Origin: Brevundimonas sp.
GTDB lineage: Bacteria > Pseudomonadota > Alphaproteobacteria > Caulobacterales > Caulobacteraceae
Assembly: GCA_020253595.1 (NCBI GenBank)
Contig: JADCBH010000141.1
Coordinates: 1-15,943, forward strand
Direction of reading: 5' to 3'
DNA: 15,943 nucleotides
Part shown: positions 1-6,176 of the stretch, one piece after another
Position numbering within the stretch: the first letter of the stretch is position 1
Layout of the letters: each line of letters starts with the position of its first letter
Position numbers and translations under genes: made by a program
The notes under the pieces: model-generated
What the model saw: only the letters and a program-made list of their open reading frames with translations
Told to the model about the DNA's origin: nothing
The model's database searches: none

Positions 1-734
1 ACACCTCCAAGGGCCGCATCCTGGTCGAAATGGAGCCACGTGCAGCGCCGCGTCACGCGGAGCGCATCCGGACGTTGGCTGACCAGGGCTTCTACGATGG
101 CCACAAGTTTCACCGGGTTCTGACCGGCTTCATGGCCCAGACCGGAGATCCACTGGGCACCGGGGCAGGGGGGTCAGAGCTGGCCGACGTTGTCGCCGAG
201 TTCACCTTCCGTCGGGGTCGGGACGCGGGCTTCGCAGCGATCGAGGGGGGCGCGGCCGGCGGACTGGTCGGAATGGTCGGCAGCCTGCCGGTCCAGACGC
301 AGCCTGACGCCCAGATGATGGTGACGGCCGATTTCAGGGTGGATGCGTCAGGCCTGTTTTGTACCGGCGTGCTGGGCATGGCGCGATCGGGCGACCCGAA
401 CAGCGCCAACAGCCAGTTCTTCCTCATGATGGCACCCAATGCCGTCCTGAACGGGCAGTACACGGCATTCGGCCGTATCCTTCAGGGGCTCGATGTCGTC
501 CAGTCGCTCAAGGCCGGGCCTGAGGCCGAGGATGGCCGGGTCACCGAGAACCCCGATACCATGACGCGCGTGCGCACGGCCTCCGCCTTGCCGGAGGGTG
601 AGCGGCCGGTCGCCCGTGTGCTCGATGCCCGTTCTGCCGTCTACCAGGCCCATGCCGCGGAGACCCGCACGGCCCGCGGCCGTCAGTTCAGCATCTGCGA
701 CCTCCAGCCGGTCGTGGAGATCACTGGAGCATGA
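1..734 (+). CDS. Cyclophilin-type peptidyl-prolyl cis-trans isomerase, 5'-truncated by window edge
   Basis: This is the C-terminal part of a cyclophilin-family prolyl isomerase, which speeds cis-trans isomerisation of proline bonds during folding. The frame is open from base 3 and reads TSKGRILVE before the first in-window Met (base 30). That matches the interior of the paralogue just downstream, so base 30 is not the real start. Cyclophilin signatures are clear: FHRV and GFMAQTGDP (the Arg, Phe, Met and Gln of the active site), then NSANSQFFLM. The family's Trp and His near the C-terminal active-site loop are replaced by Val and Tyr, which is common in bacterial members. About 60 residues are inserted before the NSANSQFF block, and about 70 residues follow the core. 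Only two Cys are present (in LFCTGV and SICDL); both are conserved in the paralogue. The gene overlaps the next one by ATGA, so the two are probably translationally coupled. The N-terminus and signal peptide lie outside the window. Confidence 0.9.
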   Translation, partial: TSKGRILVEMEPRAAPRHAERIRTLADQGFYDGHKFHRVLTGFMAQTGDPLGTGAGGSELADVVAEFTFRRGRDAGFAAIEGGAAGGLVGMVGSLPVQTQPDAQMMVTADFRVDASGLFCTGVLGMARSGDPNSANSQFFLMMAPNAVLNGQYTAFGRILQGLDVVQSLKAGPEAEDGRVTENPDTMTRVRTASALPEGERPVARVLDARSAVYQAHAAETRTARGRQFSICDLQPVVEITGA

Positions 735-1624
735 GCATGATCCGAGCGATCGCCGTCGGCCTGTTTGCGGCCACGCTGTCGGGACCCGTTCTGGCCCAGG
801 ACGCGATGCCCACGACCACGGCTGCACCGGCTGTGTCGGACTGGCGCACGGTCTCGCCGGAGAACCTGCTGGTCATCGATACCAACCGGGGCCGCATCCT
901 GGTGGAGATGGCGCCTGAGGCTGCTCCGCTGCACGTCGAAAGGATGCGGGTGCTGGCCCGCCGGGCGTTTTTCGACGGTATCGTGTTTCACCGTGTGATC
1001 GACCTGTTCATGGCCCAGACGGGCGATCCGCTGGGCAACGGCGAGGGCCAGAGCCCCTATCCCGACTTGACGGCCGAGTTCACCTTTCGGCGAGGCCCGG
1101 AGACGCCGTTCACGCCCGTCGCCGAGCCGGCCGGGTCGATGCTGGGCTTCATGAACAGTCTGCCGATCCAGACCCAGCCGACGGCCCTGATGCCGACGAC
1201 CGCCGACGGCAGGGTGCATGGCTGGGGCACCTATTGCCCGGGCGTGGCTGGCATGGCGCGCGATGACGCGCCCAACAGCGCCAACAGCCAGTTCTTCCTG
1301 ATGCGACAGCCCTACCCGGCGCTGGACAAGCGCTACACCATCTGGGGTCGGGTAGTATCGGGACTGGACGTCGTTCGCGCCATCAAGACCGGCGATCTGG
1401 CCAACAACGGCATGGTGCCGTCTGAGCCTGACATCATGACTCGAGTCCGCGTGGCCGTGGACCTGCCGGTTGAGGAGCGTCCAGTGGTTCAGGTGCTCGA
1501 TACGGGCTCTGTCGCCTTCCGGACCCTGGCCGATGCGGCGAGGCAGGCGAGGGGGGCCGACTTCTCGATCTGTGACATCGATCTGCCGGTTCAGGTCTCC
1601 GGACCGCCCACGCCGGCGGCCTGA
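731..1624 (+). CDS. Exported cyclophilin-type peptidyl-prolyl cis-trans isomerase (tandem paralogue)
   Basis: A 297-residue prolyl isomerase, probably periplasmic. Residues 1-22 look like a Sec signal peptide (basic start, hydrophobic core, VLA before Gln23). The cyclophilin core begins near residue 48 (VIDTNRGRILVEM). Active-site residues by family alignment are Arg88, Phe93, Met94, Gln96, Gln187 and Phe189. The human CypA Trp121 and His126 positions are Ala197 and Tyr202, so cyclosporin sensitivity is not expected. The protein is longer than a minimal cyclophilin (about 165 residues). It has an insertion at about 120-178 and a C-terminal extension from about 225. Its only two cysteines, Cys169 and Cys281, sit in these two additions. 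The start overlaps the previous stop by ATGA, with GGAGA about 10 nt upstream. The last 34 bp overlap the convergent ppx-like gene. Confidence 0.92.
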   Translation: MSMIRAIAVGLFAATLSGPVLAQDAMPTTTAAPAVSDWRTVSPENLLVIDTNRGRILVEMAPEAAPLHVERMRVLARRAFFDGIVFHRVIDLFMAQTGDPLGNGEGQSPYPDLTAEFTFRRGPETPFTPVAEPAGSMLGFMNSLPIQTQPTALMPTTADGRVHGWGTYCPGVAGMARDDAPNSANSQFFLMRQPYPALDKRYTIWGRVVSGLDVVRAIKTGDLANNGMVPSEPDIMTRVRVAVDLPVEERPVVQVLDTGSVAFRTLADAARQARGADFSICDIDLPVQVSGPPTPAA

Positions 1625-2712
1625 GACCGACCCCGGCCGCGTCCCCTTCTGCGTCGCGTCGTCTTCTTCGCCGCGCGCATCTGCTGCAGCAGCAGTCCCT
1701 CCCGCAGGCCCCGGTCCGCCACGCGCACGCGCTCGCTCGGCCAGGCGCGCTGCACGGCTTCCAGGATCGCAGCGCCGGCCAGCACGAGATCGGCGCGGTC
1801 CGGTCCGATGCAGGCCTCTTCAGAACGTCCTTTTGGCCCCAGAGTCTTCAGCCGCGCCGCCGCCGCCTCGCAGTCCGCGCGGGTCATCCACAGACCATCG
1901 ACCAGATCCCGCTGATACCGGCGCAGATTGAGATGCACTCCGGCAAGCGAGGTGATGGCTCCCGACGTCCCCACGAGGTGACCCTTTCCCTCCGTGAACA
2001 GTCGCCGGAACTCGTCATCCTCGAAGCCATCCGCCTGCAGCGCAGCACCCATGTCCGCGACCATGGCCTCGAACCACTCGTTGCCCGCGCCTTCGGGTTC
2101 CGGATGCCGTTCGGCCAGCGTTACGACGCCCAGCGGCGCGGACATCCAGCCGACCGTCTTCATCTCGTCGCCCGACTTCCTGAGCCAGGACAACTCGGTA
2201 GAGCCGCCGCCCACGTCGATGACCAGCACCGCCTCTGCCTTTGGATCGATCAGGTTCAGACATCCTTCGACAGACAGCCTGGCCTCTTCTATCGGGTCGA
2301 TGATCCTCAGGCGTAGTCCTGTTCCCTGGCGCACGCGTTCGATGAACTCTGCGCCGTTTTCGGCCTGTCGGCAGGCCTGGGTCGCCACGGCAGTGAGGCG
2401 GCTGGACTCGACACCGCGTCGCACGACCCGTTCTGCGCACAGGGCCAGCGCGTCGTAGGCGCGATCCATGGCGACAGGGTCCAGTCGGCCGGTCCGGGAC
2501 AGACCCTCGCCGAGGCGGACGATGCGACTGAAGCTGTCGACCACACGGAAGCTGTCGCGCGCGGGACGCGCGATCAGCAGTCGGCAGTTGTTGGTCCCCA
2601 GATCAAGCGCGCCATAGGCGGGGCCGTCGCGTCCGGACGCTCCGCCGCCTTGCGCCCGCTGGACCCGGGACCGTGCGTCGCGCCCACTCGGCGCGCCGTC
2701 GGGTTCCGGCAT
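1591..2712 (-). CDS. Ppx/GppA-family phosphatase (exopolyphosphatase / pppGpp phosphohydrolase)
   Basis: A member of the ASKHA-fold Ppx/GppA family, which removes phosphate from inorganic polyphosphate and/or converts pppGpp to ppGpp. Sequence alone does not separate the two activities. With the start at 2712 the protein has 373 residues. The first phosphate loop is GALDLGTNNCRLL (34-46), the EEAR motif is at about 142-145, and the second glycine-rich loop is IDVGGGSTEL (165-174). It lacks the C-terminal HD-like and helical half of E. coli Ppx (about 510 residues), as is usual for the short alphaproteobacterial form. The tail is strongly basic (KKTTRRRRGRGRGR, near 350-363). The frame opens further upstream to a GTG at 2763, but that adds non-conserved residues. 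The ATG at 2712 (MPEPDG) is preferred, though its ribosome site is weak. The gene is divergent from hspQ, and its 3' end overlaps the cyclophilin gene by 34 bp. Confidence 0.88.
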   Translation of the reverse strand: MPEPDGAPSGRDARSRVQRAQGGGASGRDGPAYGALDLGTNNCRLLIARPARDSFRVVDSFSRIVRLGEGLSRTGRLDPVAMDRAYDALALCAERVVRRGVESSRLTAVATQACRQAENGAEFIERVRQGTGLRLRIIDPIEEARLSVEGCLNLIDPKAEAVLVIDVGGGSTELSWLRKSGDEMKTVGWMSAPLGVVTLAERHPEPEGAGNEWFEAMVADMGAALQADGFEDDEFRRLFTEGKGHLVGTSGAITSLAGVHLNLRRYQRDLVDGLWMTRADCEAAAARLKTLGPKGRSEEACIGPDRADLVLAGAAILEAVQRAWPSERVRVADRGLREGLLLQQMRAAKKTTRRRRGRGRGRSQAAGVGGPET

Positions 2713-2859
2713 GGGCCGAACTTTCAAATGGGCGCAACCGAGAAGGGCACCCGTCCCGAACACCCTAACCCCGCCGAGTGGCCTACGCCAAGCCCGCCTG
2801 TCAGGAAGATGAATGCGCCGGACGGGTCAGGCTCAGGGGCTGGGGCGCACCCTGATGGC
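2713..2859. promoter_or_regulatory. Divergent intergenic region between the ppx-like gene and hspQ
   Basis: These 147 bp separate two divergently transcribed genes, so both promoters would be expected here. I could not identify a convincing sigma-70, Caulobacter housekeeping or heat-shock (sigma-32) promoter. No strong inverted repeat stands out. The only argument for regulatory content is gene orientation. Confidence 0.35.
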
Positions 2860-3174
2860 ATGACCCAATTCCGTTCCGCCAAATTCGCTCTCGACCAGAT
2901 CGTCCGTCACCGCGACGCGGCTTTCCGGGGCGTCGTCATTGATGTCGATGCCGCCTACGCCGGACCTGCACGCGAGCCTGGACCGGATCAGCGCGATCAG
3001 CCCTTCTACCGCGTCCTGGCCATGGGTGAGGAGGCCGGGTTTCTTGTCTACGCCGCTGAAGGGGTGCTGGAACACGATCCGGAGCTCGGGGCCCTGACGG
3101 AAGCCGAGCAGGCGCGGTGGTTCACCATTGATCGTGACGGCCATCGTGCGCCGAGGAACCAGCCGATCCATTGA
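2860..3174 (+). CDS. hspQ: Heat shock protein HspQ
   Basis: A 104-residue HspQ-family protein, about the length of E. coli HspQ (105). HspQ is a small hemimethylated-DNA-binding/YccV-like protein. In enterobacteria it is reported as a heat-induced factor that promotes degradation of misfolded DnaA and acts as a specificity factor for Lon. Family features seen here are the N-terminal AKFALDQIVRHRDAAFRGVV segment, the VIDVDAAY strand (E. coli VVVDIDPVY), the DQPFYRVL block (E. coli APWYHVV) and the VYAAEGVLE segment (E. coli TYLAEAQL). The open frame runs upstream to 2650, but those 70 residues are unlike the family and would overlap the ppx-like gene. The ATG at 2860 fits the family N-terminus, although no good Shine-Dalgarno precedes it. 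The phhA start is 46 bp downstream. Confidence 0.88.
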   Translation: MTQFRSAKFALDQIVRHRDAAFRGVVIDVDAAYAGPAREPGPDQRDQPFYRVLAMGEEAGFLVYAAEGVLEHDPELGALTEAEQARWFTIDRDGHRAPRNQPIH

Positions 3175-3199
3175 GCCGGACGGCGGCCCCGCCTAGATT
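3171..3199 (+). promoter_or_regulatory. Putative phhA promoter (-35 TTGAGC, 17-bp spacer, -10 TAGATT)
   Basis: TTGAGC (3171-3176) and TAGATT (3194-3199) lie exactly 17 bp apart and each match 4 of 6 sigma-70 consensus bases. Read against the Caulobacter housekeeping consensus (TTGaCgS, N10-14, GCtANAWC), TTGAGCC and CCTAGATT are 14 bp apart and match well. The -35 overlaps the hspQ stop codon. Transcription would start near 3206, leaving a leader of only about 15 nt. Predicted from sequence only. Confidence 0.45.
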
Positions 3200-3220
3200 G
3201 CCTGGGCAAGGGAGTTCGCC

Positions 3221-4096
3221 ATGTCTGATTTCGAGCACGTCTTCGCCGAGCCGCCGGAAGGCGCGGCCGCCGACTGGACCATCTCGCAGAACTGGCGCGC
3301 CTATACCCAGGTGGAGCACGACACCTGGGACACACTGTATGCCCGCCAGATGAAGGTGCTGCCCGGACGCGCCTGTGACGCCTTCATGAGGGGCCTGGAG
3401 GCGCTTGATCTGAATACGGGCGGCATCCCGGATTTCGCGTTGATGAATCCCAAGCTGAAGGCGCTCACCGGCTGGACAGTCGTTTGTGTGCCGGGGCTGG
3501 TGCCCGACGATGTCTTCTTCGATCATCTGGCAAACCGTCGGTTTCCGTCCGGCCAGTTCATTCGCAAGCCGGATCAGCTGGATTATCTGCAGGAACCGGA
3601 CATCTTCCATGACGTCTTCGGCCACGTGCCCATGCTGACGGATCCGACCTTCGCGGACTACATGCAGGCCTATGGCAAGGGCGGACAGCGGGCCCATGGC
3701 CTGGGGATGCTCGCGAATCTCGCCCGGTTGTACTGGTACACGGTGGAGTTCGGCCTGCTGGAAGACACCGATGGCTTGCGCATCTATGGGGCCGGGATCG
3801 TGTCGTCGGCGTCCGAGAGCGTCTTCGCCCTGGAAGACCCGTCGCCGAACCGCATTGCGTTTGATCTGGAGCGGATCATGCGGACCGAATATCGCATCGA
3901 CGACTTCCAGCAGGTTTATTTCGTGGTGCCCTCGATCGAGGCCCTGAACGATGCGACCTACGAGGACTTCGGGCCGATCTACGACCGGTTACGCGGCAAG
4001 TCCGCCATCGCGGTTGACGCCATCGAGCCGTATGATCGGGTCTTGACCCGGGGCACGCAGGCCTACGCGGCCAAAGGCGGGAGGTTCGCGGCATGA
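3221..4096 (+). CDS. phhA: Phenylalanine 4-monooxygenase (phenylalanine hydroxylase)
   Basis: A 291-residue bacterial phenylalanine hydroxylase. It converts L-phenylalanine to L-tyrosine with O2 and a tetrahydropterin cofactor, using non-haem iron. It is the catalytic domain only, with no ACT regulatory domain, as in Chromobacterium and Pseudomonas enzymes. The iron-binding facial triad is visible: His130 and His135 in the FHDVFGHVP motif and Glu176 in YWYTVEFGL. The 41-residue spacing between the second His and the Glu equals that of the Chromobacterium enzyme. The start is supported by AAGGGAG (3208-3214) six bases before the ATG and by a promoter-like pair just upstream. No pterin-4a-carbinolamine dehydratase gene (phhB) or sigma-54 regulator (phhR) is adjacent, unlike Pseudomonas. 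The stop overlaps the next start (ATGA). Confidence 0.96.
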   Translation: MSDFEHVFAEPPEGAAADWTISQNWRAYTQVEHDTWDTLYARQMKVLPGRACDAFMRGLEALDLNTGGIPDFALMNPKLKALTGWTVVCVPGLVPDDVFFDHLANRRFPSGQFIRKPDQLDYLQEPDIFHDVFGHVPMLTDPTFADYMQAYGKGGQRAHGLGMLANLARLYWYTVEFGLLEDTDGLRIYGAGIVSSASESVFALEDPSPNRIAFDLERIMRTEYRIDDFQQVYFVVPSIEALNDATYEDFGPIYDRLRGKSAIAVDAIEPYDRVLTRGTQAYAAKGGRFAA

Positions 4097-4452
4097 AGCG
4101 GCTTCTGACGACAGTAGCGATTGCGACAGTCGTGGCTTCGGCGGCGGCCTGCACGGAAAGCAAGCGGGCCAACCAGGCGGCGACCTTTGGCGACCAGGCG
4201 GCGGATATCACCTGCTGGACCTATGGGACGCAGATCTTCAGCGGACGCTCGACCGGAAAGGTCGAGTACGCCACCAGCGGGCGCATCTCCTTCGTCGATG
4301 CGTCGAACGAGCGCTTCACGACGATCGAGGGCGACTGCCGCATCGTCTACGTCAACCGCGATGCCGAGGAGGAGGAGGCTCAATCCACTCCGCCACCGCC
4401 GCCCCCGCCGCCGCCCGCCGAGGTTCCGGGCAAGCCGATGCCGGACGCCTAG
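4093..4452 (+). CDS. Small exported protein, possible lipoprotein, with poly-proline C-terminus
   Basis: A 119-residue protein of unknown function. Residues 1-19 form a signal sequence (MKRLL, then a hydrophobic alanine-rich core) ending at Cys20. This could be a lipidation site, but the -3 position is Ala rather than Leu, so the lipobox is weak. The mature part has two further Cys (in DITCWTYG and EGDCRIVYV), so a disulfide is possible. It ends with a Glu-rich stretch, nine consecutive prolines and a short tail. A strong ribosome site (GGGAGG at 4079-4084, 8 nt from the ATG) lies inside the end of phhA. With the ATGA overlap, this supports the start and co-expression with phhA. Its TAG stop forms a CTAG palindrome shared with the stop of the convergent kgtP-like gene. 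I do not recognise the family. Confidence 0.8.
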   Translation: MKRLLTTVAIATVVASAAACTESKRANQAATFGDQAADITCWTYGTQIFSGRSTGKVEYATSGRISFVDASNERFTTIEGDCRIVYVNRDAEEEEAQSTPPPPPPPPPAEVPGKPMPDA

Positions 4453-5732
4453 TCCTCGCGGATCAGGCTCGTTTCCTTGGTGTCGCGCATGACGATGTAG
4501 GTGATCAGCGAAATGCCGATCATCCCGGTGACATACCAGAAGTAGACGCTCTCGCGCCCGTCCAGCTTGAACCACAGGGCGACGTACTCGGCCGTGCCGC
4601 CGAAGACGGCGTTGGCAATGGCATAGGGCAGGGCCACGCCGAGCGCGCGGATGTGGGCCGGAAAAAGCTCGGCCTTCACCACGGCGTTGATCGCTGTGTA
4701 ACCGGACACGATCACCAGAGCCGACAAGGCCAACAGGAAGGCCGTGAACGGCTGATTGGTCGCTGCCAGACTGGTCATGATCGGCACGGTGCAGAACACC
4801 CCCAGAATGCCGAAGCACATCATTACCGACTTGCGTCCCACATGGTCCGAGAGCGCTCCGACTGCCGGCTGGAGCAACATGAACACGAGAAGCGCAGCCG
4901 CGCTGATCTCTGTCGCCTGGGCCTTGGTGAAGCCGGACGTGTTGACCAGAAACTTCTGCAGGTAGGTCGTATAGGTATAAAAGGCGAGCGTGCCGCCGGC
5001 CGTCAGTCCGATGACCGTCAGCGCCTCCTTCGGGTGGCGCAGGACGAGTTCCAGCGCGCTGGATTTCACCCCCTCGCGCGTCTCGAATTCGCGGGTCTCG
5101 TCCAGCCCTCGCCTCAGCCAGAAGACGACGACGGCGAGCGCGGCCCCAACGAAGAAAGGAATGCGCCAGGCCCAGGCCTCCAGAGCGTCGTCGCCCAGGG
5201 TTCGCTGGAGCAGGATCAGCAGGGCCAGGGCGAGCAGTTGGCCCGAGATCAGCGTGACGTACTGGAAGCTGGACCAGAAACCGCGATGCTTGGCCGTCGC
5301 CATTTCGGACAGATAGGTGGCTGATGAGCCATACTCGCCGCCAACACTGAGCCCCTGCATCATGCGAGCGATCAGAAGAAGCGCCGGGGCCAGCACACCG
5401 ATGGTCGCATAGCCCGGCGTCACAGCGATGATCAGTGAGCCGGCGCACATGAGGCTGACCGACAAAGTGAGGCCCGCCTTGCGCCCCTTTCGGTCGGAAT
5501 AGACCCCCATGACCCAGGCCCCGACCGGGCGCATCAGGAAGCCTACGGCAAAGATGGCAGCGACCGACAGGAGCTGGGCCGTCGACGAGCCCTCCGGGAA
5601 GAAGACCGGCGCGAAATAGACGGTGAAGGCCGCATAGGCGAACCAGTCGAACCACTCGACCAGATTGCCAGCCGATCCGCCGACGATGTTCTTGAGCCGA
5701 CGGGCGGGGGTCATTGCGACGGCGTCGGTCAT
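4449..5732 (-). CDS. kgtP: MFS transporter, metabolite:H+ symporter family, 2-oxoglutarate permease-like
   Basis: A 427-residue, 12-TM inner-membrane transporter closely resembling E. coli KgtP (432 residues), which imports 2-oxoglutarate with protons. Shared features include SAGNLVEWFDWFAYA (20-34), the loop 2-3 motif SDRKGRKAG (79-87), QGLSVGGEYGSSATYLSE (126-143), SFQYVTLISGQLLAL (155-169), DETREFETR (211-219), the loop 8-9 DHVGRKS (296-302), KAELFPAHIRALGV (353-366) and FGGTAEYVAL (377-386). The start at 5732 overlaps the stop of the upstream four-TM gene by ATGA. The frame is open back to 5813, but those residues lie inside the neighbour and do not look like the family. It is the last gene of the ast run, which suggests a link to arginine catabolism: 2-oxoglutarate is the amino acceptor in the AstC-type step. 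The exact substrate is inferred. Confidence 0.88.
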   Translation of the reverse strand: MTDAVAMTPARRLKNIVGGSAGNLVEWFDWFAYAAFTVYFAPVFFPEGSSTAQLLSVAAIFAVGFLMRPVGAWVMGVYSDRKGRKAGLTLSVSLMCAGSLIIAVTPGYATIGVLAPALLLIARMMQGLSVGGEYGSSATYLSEMATAKHRGFWSSFQYVTLISGQLLALALLILLQRTLGDDALEAWAWRIPFFVGAALAVVVFWLRRGLDETREFETREGVKSSALELVLRHPKEALTVIGLTAGGTLAFYTYTTYLQKFLVNTSGFTKAQATEISAAALLVFMLLQPAVGALSDHVGRKSVMMCFGILGVFCTVPIMTSLAATNQPFTAFLLALSALVIVSGYTAINAVVKAELFPAHIRALGVALPYAIANAVFGGTAEYVALWFKLDGRESVYFWYVTGMIGISLITYIVMRDTKETSLIRED

Positions 5733-6163
5733 TTCGCGGAGAGGCCCGGCCAGGCGATCCAGGTCCCGACCGCATAGGCGATGCCGTAGACGAGGACGAT
5801 CAGCGAGCTCCACAAGACGAACGGCAGGACGCCGCCAGGATTAATGATGAAGGCGGGGATCAGCACCAGCCCGCGCAAGAGATAGATCGCCGATATCAAG
5901 ACCAGCGCGGTCCGCATCAGGGGCAGGCGAGGGATCAGTCCGGCGCCGGCGAAGGCATAGGCCGACCAGACCGCCAGAACGCTGGCGATGCCGATGGTGA
6001 CAAGCGTCGGATAGAGCGAACCCCGCTCGACCATCCGGGCCATCCCTTCGCCCGCGCCGAAGAACCGATACCAGGACGGGCCGCCCACGATGACGGCCAG
6101 ATGCAGGAGTGATGCCGCTGCGCTGAGCACTCCGCCGACGATCAGGAACGGGTTCTGGTGCAT
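5729..6163 (-). CDS. Small four-TM integral membrane protein of unknown function
   Basis: A 144-residue hydrophobic protein with four likely membrane helices at about 6-27, 51-72, 83-105 and 112-137. A short hydrophilic segment (residues 30-50, WYRFFGAGEGMARMVERGSL) lies between helices 1 and 2. I do not recognise a family with known function. Its start is 13 bp after the astB stop and its stop overlaps the kgtP start by ATGA, so it is almost certainly co-transcribed with both. No strong Shine-Dalgarno precedes the ATG, so translation probably depends on coupling to astB. A role in transport or membrane assembly with KgtP is possible but not shown by the sequence. Confidence 0.75.
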   Translation of the reverse strand: MHQNPFLIVGGVLSAAASLLHLAVIVGGPSWYRFFGAGEGMARMVERGSLYPTLVTIGIASVLAVWSAYAFAGAGLIPRLPLMRTALVLISAIYLLRGLVLIPAFIINPGGVLPFVLWSSLIVLVYGIAYAVGTWIAWPGLSAK

Positions 6164-6176
6164 CGGCGGTGTTCGG

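Noticed and set aside
1..1624. Tandem cyclophilin genes as an assembly duplication artefact
   Set aside because: The two copies differ at many residues and differ in nucleotide sequence throughout, so they are true paralogues.
2650..2859. 70-residue N-terminal extension of HspQ
   Set aside because: It does not resemble the family, would overlap the divergent phosphatase gene, and the ATG at 2860 gives the normal HspQ length.
4063..5775. 570-codon open frame on the minus strand overlapping kgtP, the lipoprotein-like gene and the end of phhA
   Set aside because: Its translation is Arg/Gly/His-rich with no family resemblance, while the overlapping frame encodes a clear KgtP homologue. It is a high-GC shadow.
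5733..5813. 27-residue N-terminal extension of the KgtP-like transporter
   Set aside because: It lies inside the upstream gene in another frame and is Arg-rich and non-conserved. The ATGA overlap at 5729-5732 gives a better start.
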